NCBI GenBank assembly: GCA_014238335.1
Contig: JABABI010000013.1
Location: forward strand, 37,328 to 101,327
DNA length: 64,000 nucleotides
From: Fuerstiella sp.
GTDB lineage: Bacteria; Planctomycetota; Planctomycetia; Planctomycetales; Planctomycetaceae
Reading direction: 5' to 3'
Shown here: positions 36,895 to 44,162 of the stretch, one piece after another
Numbering within the stretch: the first letter of the stretch is position 1
Layout: every line of letters begins with the position of its first letter
Position numbers and translations under genes: made by a program
The notes under the pieces: model-generated
Databases searched by the model: none
What the model saw: the letters and a program-made list of their open reading frames with translations, nothing else
Told to the model about the DNA's origin: nothing

Positions 36895-37920
36895 ATGTTG
36901 CAGGACGGCAGCTGGGGACGGTATCACGGCCCGCATTGCGATCGTCTGCACGATGCGCTGGCCAAATTTCATGATGTGGAACACGTGATTCTGTGCAGCA
37001 GCGGCACAGTCGCTGTGGAACTGGCTCTGCGGTCTGTGAAAGTGCAGCCGGGCGATGAAGTTGTGATGGCTGCCTACGACTACAGGGCCAACTTCGCCAA
37101 CGTAGTAACGCTGCAGGCAACACCCGTTCTGGTGGACACGCTACCCGGTGTGCCAGTGCTCGATCCCGAACAGTTGCAGCTGGCGGTCTCGGATGAGACG
37201 AAGGCGATCATCTGTTCTCACCTGCATGGCTGCTTCGCGGGCATGGCTGCCATTCGAGCGGTTGCGGCAGAGCGTGGCATTCCTGTGATCGAAGACGCAT
37301 GCCAGGCAGCAGGAGGGTGTCTTTATGGAAAGGCGGCCGGTTCGATCGGTGACGTGGGTGTGCTAAGCTTCGGCGGCAGCAAACTGCTGACGGCTGGCCG
37401 CGGCGGGGCGGTACTCACAAACGATGCAACGCTGGCGCAACGCATTCGGTTGTATACGCAGCGAGGTAACGATGCTTACCCGCTCTCGGAAATGCAGTCC
37501 GCCGTCCTGCTGCCGCAGCTGCAGCAACTGGCGGAACGGACACAGCTGCGGATGCTACGTGTTCGCCAGCTGTTGAACGCTCTGCCGGTAGACTCTCCAC
37601 TGCAGCCCGCGTTGTATCCGGACTCCACAGAAAACGAGGGCAACGTTCCGGCGTTTTACAAAGTCGCCTTTCACTACAACCCCAAAAAAGACGGCGGGCG
37701 GTCTCGTGAGGACTACGCGGCCTATGCCCGTCAAAACGGTGTCGCTCTGGATCCAGCGTTTACCGCCCTGCATAAGACTCACAGTCAGCGCCGATTTCGG
37801 TCCGTGGGCGAATTGCCAAATGCCTCCGCGCTGCACGAAGAGCTGATGATTCTGCACCATCCAGTGCTGCTGCAAAGTGCCGATCATATCGATGCGCTAG
37901 CGGCGGTGCTTGGGTCGTGA
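36895..37920 (+). CDS. DegT/DnrJ/EryC1/StrS-family PLP aminotransferase
   Basis: 341 aa from the first ATG. PLP motifs: SSGTVAVELALRSV, EDACQAAGG with the cofactor Asp near 134, and SFGGSKLL with the Schiff-base Lys163. Relatives transfer an amino group to nucleotide- or polyol-linked keto sugars. The family N-terminus is missing from the ATG form. Upstream, in the same frame, the DNA reads PPTWPVTDDAIRDVFAA, which matches the expected start region. That frame is open back to 36778 and holds no ATG, GTG or TTG, only a CTG at 36802 that overlaps the Rieske TGA as CTGA (and an ATC at 36817). A rare start codon, or a frameshift from Rieske, is therefore likely. I keep the ATG for safety. Confidence 0.85.
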   Translation: MLQDGSWGRYHGPHCDRLHDALAKFHDVEHVILCSSGTVAVELALRSVKVQPGDEVVMAAYDYRANFANVVTLQATPVLVDTLPGVPVLDPEQLQLAVSDETKAIICSHLHGCFAGMAAIRAVAAERGIPVIEDACQAAGGCLYGKAAGSIGDVGVLSFGGSKLLTAGRGGAVLTNDATLAQRIRLYTQRGNDAYPLSEMQSAVLLPQLQQLAERTQLRMLRVRQLLNALPVDSPLQPALYPDSTENEGNVPAFYKVAFHYNPKKDGGRSREDYAAYARQNGVALDPAFTALHKTHSQRRFRSVGELPNASALHEELMILHHPVLLQSADHIDALAAVLGS

Positions 37921-37981
37921 AACGTTAAGCGTCCCGGTCATGACCTGCCCGAAGTCGTGTCCGGGGTCAGCGCATCACCAT

Positions 37982-39496
37982 TCATTTTCCCGCATCGGCA
38001 ATTTGGGTTCCGACGACTCTCTCAGTGAAGCGATTCTGAAAAACACCATTCGGATCGAAACTCGACGCTATTGCACGAAACACGTCGAGCCGCGGATACA
38101 CCGCTTCGACGTCGCTGGCTTCCAGCGGGAACCACTTTCCCCAGTGGATCCGAGCCTTAAAGAGGACGCACATGGACTTTGCGAGAAATGACGCCATCTC
38201 GTAGAAGGAGTCACGCGGCTCGACGTAGGTTACTAAACTGATTGAGTACCACGCTTCCCGGTCCCCACTGGCCATCGAGATCAGCGTGTCGTCGCGCAGA
38301 ACGCGACGGAAGCACACTGGATAATGATGTGTGAACCGACCGCGGAGGGCCTGAAAATCGTCGAGCAAGCCGGCCTCACGAAGTGGTGATCGCCATTCGT
38401 CAACTAATTTGATATCTGCTCCATCGGCTCGCTTCAGAACCACCTCGACGAAGTGTGCGGCATCCGCCACGACGGTGTCGGGAACAAACGCCTCCAGTTC
38501 AAGATGCCGAAACAATTCGTGTTCCATGATCAGCATGCGATCACTGCGGTCGACGATCCTCCACCCTGGAAAGATGGCCATCGGAAGCAATCGGCGGAAC
38601 AGGAGCCTCACCATCCATCGGTTGCGGAACCAGGCAGCAGACAGCTTCACCAGCACGCACATGCCGACGTCGATGCACAGGAACCAGTAGACGCGATACA
38701 ACAAAGACGACCAGCTATTGCGTGTTCGACTGGAGACCTGTCGTTGCTGGACGTAGTAAGTCCAGAGATGTGGAAACAGGAAAAACTGCTGTCGCGGCGA
38801 GTCGGCCTCCAACAACAGCGCCGCTTCCACCGTTTCACAGGGTGTCGACTTCTCTTCGACACGATACTGTTGAACGCAGGGCAGCGTGACTGCGACCACG
38901 ACTCCCAGGCAGCCCAGCGAGCACCGCGCCGCCCGCAGTTGGTCTCCCTCATCCACGTTCTCGACAACGGGGTCGCCGTTCTCGTCGTAATGCGCGATGC
39001 GAACGCCGATCAGGTAGTGTGAGAGGCTGTGCCTGCCGGAACCGTGCGTTCCTGTGGCTGTGGCCCCTGCAATCGTCTGCTCCGTGATGAGTCCGACAGA
39101 CGGCAGCGTGAGGCTGTGTTCGTTGAGCTTCGCCAGCAGGTGCTTCACCTGACAGCCGGCTCCCACAACGGCATGGAATCCCAGGTCGTCCTGCTCGATC
39201 CGCACGTCGTCGATGTGCTCCATGCTGATGAGCGCGTCGTCAGTCGAAATCAGCTCGCTCCAGGCGTGACGCGATGCAATAACGCGAATCCGTCCGGCTC
39301 GGTGACGCTCGAGAATCTCCAGAACTTCCGCTTCACTACGTGGTTCGTAGTACGCTTTGGGCGTAAACCGGACGTTGTTTCCGAAGTTGACGAATTCGGG
39401 ATGCACGCGGCTTTCTCCCGCGAATCGGCTTGTTTGAACACGTCTTACGCTGCGACACACTTTACTCGACCTCGACCTTGATTTAAAGGCCCACAA
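37982..39496 (-). CDS. FAD-linked aldonolactone oxidase (L-gulono/D-arabinono-1,4-lactone oxidase family)
   Basis: 504 aa from a TTG; a GTG at 39404-39406 with GGAG upstream would give about 474 aa and may be the true start. The FAD_binding_4 domain is marked by RVIASRHAWSELISTDDALI, VGAGCQVKHLLAKLNEHSLT and GATATGTHGSG. The C-terminal ALO domain ends with HWGKWFPLEASDVEAVYPRL and FDPNGVFQNRF. Enzymes of this family oxidise aldono-1,4-lactones such as gulono-, galactono- or arabinonolactone to ascorbate-type products, with O2 or another acceptor. Hydrophobic stretches near 265-285 hint at membrane association. It may take lactones made by the sugar dehydrogenases in the window. Substrate inferred only from family. 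Confidence 0.85.
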   Translation of the reverse strand: MWAFKSRSRSSKVCRSVRRVQTSRFAGESRVHPEFVNFGNNVRFTPKAYYEPRSEAEVLEILERHRAGRIRVIASRHAWSELISTDDALISMEHIDDVRIEQDDLGFHAVVGAGCQVKHLLAKLNEHSLTLPSVGLITEQTIAGATATGTHGSGRHSLSHYLIGVRIAHYDENGDPVVENVDEGDQLRAARCSLGCLGVVVAVTLPCVQQYRVEEKSTPCETVEAALLLEADSPRQQFFLFPHLWTYYVQQRQVSSRTRNSWSSLLYRVYWFLCIDVGMCVLVKLSAAWFRNRWMVRLLFRRLLPMAIFPGWRIVDRSDRMLIMEHELFRHLELEAFVPDTVVADAAHFVEVVLKRADGADIKLVDEWRSPLREAGLLDDFQALRGRFTHHYPVCFRRVLRDDTLISMASGDREAWYSISLVTYVEPRDSFYEMASFLAKSMCVLFKARIHWGKWFPLEASDVEAVYPRLDVFRAIASSFDPNGVFQNRFTERVVGTQIADAGK

Positions 39497-39628
39497 ACTG
39501 CCCCATTATTTAGTCACCAACGGCGTCACCGGCAGCGCGGAATGTCTCAGCTTGCTGTGGGTATGTTGCGGCAGTAAAATCAAATGCTCTTTTCTGTGTG
39601 TTTCCGCGATGCCCATGAAAGGCCAACA

Positions 39629-41023
39629 ATGGCAGAAACGAACCGACGGCAGGTGCTGCGGGCCGGCCTCACCGGCTTCACCAGTTTGACTTTGCCCGGC
39701 TTGTATCGAGCTCGAGCCGAATCGGCCAATGCCGACAGCAAGTCGGACACGGCTATTATCCTGGTCTGGCTTCGCGGTGGACAAAGTCATCTCGATACGT
39801 TCGACATGAAACCGCTGGCTACGTCCGACTACCGCGGTCCGTTCAGCCCGGTTGATACGAACGTGCCCGGCATTCAGATCACAGAACTCTACCCGCGTCT
39901 GTCGCAGTGTGCCGATCGATACTCATTGCTGCGGTCGGTCGCTCACAATGCCGGTGGACATCCGGCAGGTTCTTTGCGAGTGCTGGGTGGAGATCCCGCC
40001 TCTGCCGACAAGCCAGCGCCGAAGTATCCGGACTGGATGTCGATCGCGAGCCACCTTCGCCGGAATCCGACTCAACAGATCCCTAACTACGTTGCGATCA
40101 ATCCGGTCGATCGTTACGACTCTTTTCGAATTGCCGGTCCGGCATATCTGGGGCCGTCCTATGAACCATTCAAGGTGACCGGTGATCCCAATGCGCCGGA
40201 GTTTTCTGTGCCGAACGTGGGTTTAAAGAACGAAGATGACAAACGCCGTCTTAACGAACGCAGCGTACTAAGAAGTAAAATTGATCGGATGCGCCGGGAC
40301 ATCGATCAGACTGGCCTGATGCACGCTCTGGACAATTTTGACACTCAGGCTCTGCGACTGCTGGCCAGCCCCGATGCCGCCACGGCCTTCGACATTTCGC
40401 AGGAGACCGACAGAATCCGTGAACGATATGGACGCAACCGCTGGGGACAGCAGTGCCTGATGGCGCGGCGACTGGTGGAGGCTGGGGTCGACATCGTGGC
40501 CACGGAATTCGACGGTCCGTTGTGTGGACGCGTTTCCAACTGGGACGACCATGCCGTCAACCATCACGTTTTTAATGCCAACGCTCACCGTGCGCCGTTC
40601 TTTGACCAGGCCGTATCAGCGCTCATCGAAGATATTTACGACCGTGGTCTGGACAAGCGGGTGATGGTGGTTGTTACGGGCGAGTTTGGACGCACGCCAC
40701 GTATCTCACATGTCGCCAGCAGCGGTAGCGGTGTGGCGAGTGCTGCGAAAGGTACGGTCCAGCCCGGCCGAGATCACTGGCCGCGTGCCAACACTATGCT
40801 GTTTGCCGGGGGCGGTATTGAAACCGGACAGGTGATCGGCGCCACGGACGCACGCGGTGAAGATCCCATTTCGCATCGCGTTACCCCATACGATTTTCTG
40901 GCGACGATTTTTGACCATCTGGGCTTCGACATGGTGCAGCTTGCGCTGCAGAACTTTGCCGGTCGACGAAATCCGATCTTCGCCAAGGGCGACCCGATTC
41001 CGGAACTCGCGGGCAAAGCGTAA
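39629..41023 (+). CDS. DUF1501 protein, Tat-exported
   Basis: 464 aa from the ATG at 39629, which has AAAGG seven bases upstream. Tat signal NRRQVLRAGLTGFTSLTLPG. DUF1501 landmarks: AIILVWLRGGQSHLDTFDMK, ITELYPRLSQCADRYSLLRS, CLMARRLVEAGVDIVATEFD, VMVVVTGEFGRTPRISHV, GRDHWPRANTMLFAGGGIET and YDFLATIFDHLGFD. Unlike the gene at 29542-30984 it has no PSD1 partner beside it. Downstream on the opposite strand lies the wreck of another DUF1501 gene. The reaction is unknown. Confidence 0.92.
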   Translation: MAETNRRQVLRAGLTGFTSLTLPGLYRARAESANADSKSDTAIILVWLRGGQSHLDTFDMKPLATSDYRGPFSPVDTNVPGIQITELYPRLSQCADRYSLLRSVAHNAGGHPAGSLRVLGGDPASADKPAPKYPDWMSIASHLRRNPTQQIPNYVAINPVDRYDSFRIAGPAYLGPSYEPFKVTGDPNAPEFSVPNVGLKNEDDKRRLNERSVLRSKIDRMRRDIDQTGLMHALDNFDTQALRLLASPDAATAFDISQETDRIRERYGRNRWGQQCLMARRLVEAGVDIVATEFDGPLCGRVSNWDDHAVNHHVFNANAHRAPFFDQAVSALIEDIYDRGLDKRVMVVVTGEFGRTPRISHVASSGSGVASAAKGTVQPGRDHWPRANTMLFAGGGIETGQVIGATDARGEDPISHRVTPYDFLATIFDHLGFDMVQLALQNFAGRRNPIFAKGDPIPELAGKA

Positions 41024-41132
41024 TAATTCTGAAGGCGCGGGCCGCACGTGTTGTAACCTGCGCTGACGGCGGTTTCGCGATTGTCACGATATCAAAGCGG
41101 GTATGCCGAACCTGGCAACGGCCACACTTCCT

Positions 41133-41785
41133 CTACCCGAACAACGCCATGACCGGACGTCCCTGCACAATGTAATGCAGTCGCCCAGTCTCATCGATGA
41201 CGATGGTGTTGCGGTCATAGCCGAGTGCGTAATAGATCGTCGCGACGAAGTCGCTGACGTGTACTGGATTATCCTTCGGTTTCGCGCCGAGCTTGTCGCT
41301 GCTGCCGTAAACCTGACCACCCACGATTCCACCGCCGGCCAACAGCGTGCTATAAACAGACCCCTGGTGATCGCGCGCTCCATTCGGATTTATTGAAGTC
41401 GTGCGGTCAAACCCCACCCGTACACACAACCAACGTGTCGTTCAGCCGCCCACGGTCCTTCAGATCATGCAGTAATGCGGCGATTCCCTGGTCCATTGTC
41501 GGGTAGTTGTCTGCGTGGGTATCAAAGTGTGTAAACTCTTTGCCAATGGGCCACGTCACAGTCACCAGACGCCCGCCGGCCTCGACCGGCCGCCGGGCCA
41601 CCGATCAGGTACAGCATGATACTCGACCTGACGGTCGCTGCGCTGACTTCCGCACCACGATCGTTGGGCGCACTCAGAAATTTCGGCAAACTGTGACCGC
41701 TGGCCGAGCGACTGCCAGCCCACTGACACGTGCGTCGCGAAAAGTGCGTCGCTTGTTCGAATTTGCTTGATACCACCAGATACAA
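41133..41785 (-). pseudogene. Collapsed DUF1501 pseudogene (internal deletion plus frameshift)
   Basis: Only the two ends of a DUF1501 gene remain. The N-part (41785 to about 41605) reads ASGHSLPKFLSA and SSIMLYLIGGP, the usual first strand. It joins directly, in a GC-rich junction near 41580-41600, to the late block ARRPVEAGGRLVTVTWP, then FDTHADNYPTMDQGIAALLH and DTLVVCTGG. Roughly 240 codons between these blocks are absent. A second frame change near 41415-41430 separates this from INPNGARDHQGSVYSTLLAG, DNPVHVSDFVATIYYALGYD and GRPVMALFG. The remaining blocks are well conserved, so the decay looks recent. It converges with the intact DUF1501 gene at 39629-41023, but its sequence is of a different subfamily. 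Confidence 0.8.
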
Positions 41786-42107
41786 ACTCGTGAATGTGGT
41801 GGCTGGCAGGACTTTGTGCTGCTCAAAAGGTTACTACCGCTGGAACGTCAACGCTATCGGGAATCAATAAGCAGCACAAGAGATTTGGTTGGCGGCGAAG
41901 ACGTCGTTTAAAGGCGTGAACGATCAAACCGCCGTTCGATGAGGTGTGCCACACCATGAAAATCTTGCAATCAAAATAGCTATCCGTTGCCGGGCAATAG
42001 AAGCCAACCAGTTCGTGGTAGAATCCCCGGCGCTGGCCCGGCACCTTGCTGGTCGCTAACATCGGTCGTATACCAGACTGATTTAGCATGCATTGAGGAG
42101 AACAGCA
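41786..42107. other. Intergenic region between the DUF1501 pseudogene and the VOC gene
   Basis: No gene is supported here; the minus-strand open frame 41823-42134 has no family features. The right end carries the ribosome-binding site GAGGAG (42095-42100) of the VOC gene. Confidence 0.45.
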
Positions 42108-42494
42108 GTGATCCAGGAGTTCCACCACATCCACTTTCGTGCTTCAAGCTTTGACGAAGTTCGCGCGTTTTATTGCGGTATTCTTGAAGCAGAAGACCTC
42201 GGCCTCATCGCGCTTGCTGGTGCCGAACATCTGCGACTGAAATTGGCCGGGCAAGTCCTGAACTTTGCGCCCGACGTTCCAGGCAGAATCGACGCGGCGG
42301 TTCCGGCCACCAAACGACTTGGCATCTACCACATCGCGTTTACTGTCGAAAACCTCGACGAAAGCTGTGCCTTTTACGAATCACGAGGCGCAAAATTCGC
42401 CAGTGACGTGCTGCTCCCGACCGACGACCTGAAAGTGCGATTCATTCAGGCACCCGATGGCATGCACGTTGAGCTGATGGAGCTTCTGACGTAA
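42108..42494 (+). CDS. VOC-family (glyoxalase/dioxygenase fold) protein
   Basis: 128 aa from a GTG at 42108 with GAGGAG seven bases upstream. The vicinal-oxygen-chelate fold shows two beta-alpha-beta units: FHHIHFRASSFDEVRAFYCG at the start and IYHIAFTVENLDESCAFYES in the second half, ending MHVELMELL. The early His, the second-half His and the final Glu are the usual metal ligands. Possible functions include lactoylglutathione lyase, epimerase or isomerase-type chemistry; no substrate can be assigned. The gene stands alone between a pseudogene and a repeat-rich gap. Confidence 0.85.
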   Translation: MIQEFHHIHFRASSFDEVRAFYCGILEAEDLGLIALAGAEHLRLKLAGQVLNFAPDVPGRIDAAVPATKRLGIYHIAFTVENLDESCAFYESRGAKFASDVLLPTDDLKVRFIQAPDGMHVELMELLT

Positions 42495-43141
42495 ATTGCA
42501 GCGAAAGTCAGTCGATAACTGGCTCTAACAAAGCTGCCGACGTCAAAGACGATTCGTCAGTTAGGTGAAACCTGTTCTTCACGGTTGCTCGAACAACTGA
42601 CAGTCTGAGGCCGTCCGGGAAGGTGCTGCTTCCGTTTCTGGCAGGAAGGGCCTGTTTTCCACCAAAATTTGTTCGCGCCGCCGGCGATAGCAGTTTCGAT
42701 CTATTACATTTACATGACTCCGGTCAAACGACATTCTTGTGAGAAAGCCATCGAATTCAGATGGCCGAGCATTCGATTTCGTCTGAATCAGAAAACTAAC
42801 CTGAACTTGGCGACGCCGATTTCTTCAACTTCTGACCTGTTTGGTCGATCAGAAGTTCATGCCGCACATCAGTTCAAACGCCACGCGACTTGTTTACTGT
42901 TACGTCCGAGCAACACTGGCAGCGCCAGTGGCACACATCAGCCCACGGGATAAATCCAGGCCACCCCGCCGCTTCATGAGTATCATTGCATTGCCATTTA
43001 CTAAGACCAATTCCAGCTGTTTCCCGTTCATCAGTGCGCCAACTTGTCAATGGCTCCCTAACGTCACGATCGACGGCGCCAGCAGGAATCGCTATTTGCA
43101 CTACGTGAACGGATTTCCTCTCGTTCCAGAAAGGCCACACG
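42495..43141. other. Long repeat-bearing gene-free stretch
   Basis: I find no protein here in 647 bases. Open frames at 42669-42953 and 42841-43317 show no family pattern. The segment holds the hairpin repeat at 42912-42938. The region just before 43142 should contain the DUF1080 promoter. Confidence 0.5.
42912..42938 (+). repeat. Hairpin repeat AACACTGGC-AGC-GCCAGTGGCACACATC (copy 1)
   Basis: CACTGGC (42914-42920) pairs perfectly with GCCAGTG (42924-42930) across the loop AGC, followed by GCACACATC. A second copy at 44069-44095 differs only in the loop (AAA). The two lie on either side of the DUF1080 gene. Confidence 0.7.
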
Positions 43142-43903
43142 ATGCTTACACGAATTATTCTTATTGTCGGACTTGCCAGTGCGTCAGTTGCTGCCCAGGA
43201 CGACTTGCAGCCGAATGTCGCCTCCACGGCAACGGACCTTGCGATTCTGCCGGAACCGACCTTTCGGGACCTGTTCAATGGGAAGAACCTCGACGGCTGG
43301 GTGAACGTCAACACTGATCCCGATACGTGGTCTGCCAAAGACGGAATGATTGTCTGCACCGGACTGCCGATCGGGGTGATGCGAACGGATCGGCAATATG
43401 AGAATTTTGTGTTGGAAATCGAGTGGCGGCACATGGAGCCCGGCGGCAACTCGGGAGTGTTCCTGTGGAGTGATGCCAAACCTGATGGGAATCGGCTGCC
43501 CAGAGGAATGGAAGTGCAGATGCTGGAACTGGATTGGGTTCGTCAGCACCGAAAAAAGGACGGATCGTATCCCCCAATAGCATATGTTCACGGCGAGCTG
43601 TTCGGGGCCGGTGGCATGACGGCCGTGCCAGCGAATCCGCGAGGCTCACGCAGCAAGTCGCTGGAGCATCGTTGTAAGGGCGTCGGCCAATGGAACAAAT
43701 ACACAGTTGTCGCCGTTGACGGCACGGTCAAACTCGCCATCAATGGCCGTTTTGTCAACAGCATCCGCGACGCATCGTGGAAGAAGGGTTACATCTGCCT
43801 TGAATCTGAAGGCCGCGAAGTGCACATGAGAAACATCCGCATCATGGAACTTCCCCGGGGACTGGCGGATGAGACGACGACCGCTCCGGTCATCAGTAAG
43901 TAG
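43142..43903 (+). CDS. DUF1080 (3-keto-disaccharide hydrolase family) secreted protein
   Basis: 253 aa with signal peptide ([19 protein letters not shown]). DUF1080 fold: [72 protein letters not shown] and the final strand [20 protein letters not shown]. Compared with the copy at 35449-36147 it carries an extra loop ([20 protein letters not shown]) typical of the larger DUF1080 subfamily. It lies alone, flanked on both sides by hairpin repeats. The stop codon TAG is the first three bases of the REP-like element at 43901-43923. Confidence 0.92.
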   Translation: MLTRIILIVGLASASVAAQDDLQPNVASTATDLAILPEPTFRDLFNGKNLDGWVNVNTDPDTWSAKDGMIVCTGLPIGVMRTDRQYENFVLEIEWRHMEPGGNSGVFLWSDAKPDGNRLPRGMEVQMLELDWVRQHRKKDGSYPPIAYVHGELFGAGGMTAVPANPRGSRSKSLEHRCKGVGQWNKYTVVAVDGTVKLAINGRFVNSIRDASWKKGYICLESEGREVHMRNIRIMELPRGLADETTTAPVISK

Positions 43904-43923
43904 GGTGCGTGCGAGCACGCACC
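43901..43923 (+). repeat. REP-like hairpin TAGGGTGCGTGC-GA-GCACGCACC (copy B), at a stop codon
   Basis: GGTGCGTGC (43904-43912... 43904 is its first G) and GCACGCACC (43915-43923) form a perfect 9-base-pair stem with loop GA. The leading TAG is the stop codon of the DUF1080 gene. It could act as a transcription or mRNA 3' end, though no T-run follows. Confidence 0.75.
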
Positions 43924-44008
43924 TGAACCCACAAACGCCACGCGCATGTGACCATGCGACAAAAAACGATTCCTACCGCATGCCGTATGACGAACGGTGT
44001 CACAACGT

Positions 44009-44028
44009 GGTGAGTGCCAGCACGCACC
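44009..44028 (+). repeat. REP-like hairpin GGTGAGTGC-CA-GCACGCACC (copy C)
   Basis: Eight of nine stem positions pair. It is preceded by CAACGT, as is the copy near 55161. It lies 85 bases after copy B, in the gap between the DUF1080 gene and the RND permease gene. Confidence 0.65.
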
Positions 44029-44039
44029 CCACTGCTGCT

Positions 44040-44095
44040 CACTGGCTTTGCCTGTGCGCCTCCGCAACAACACTGGCAAAGCCAGTGGCACACAT
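44040..44095. repeat. Inverted pair of CACTGGC-GCCAGTG hairpins (copies 2 and 3)
   Basis: CACTGGCTTTGCCTGTG at 44040-44056 is close to the reverse complement of CACTGGCAAAGCCAGTG at 44071-44087. The latter is followed by GCACACATC, as in the copy at 42912-42938. Clusters of head-to-head palindromes are typical of REP doublets. Confidence 0.65.
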
Positions 44096-44162
44096 CCGCT
44101 GCGTGATCGACTGAAGCCGTGTCGCTGCCGGCCTGTTCATCCGCAGAAGCTGGTCTGTCATT

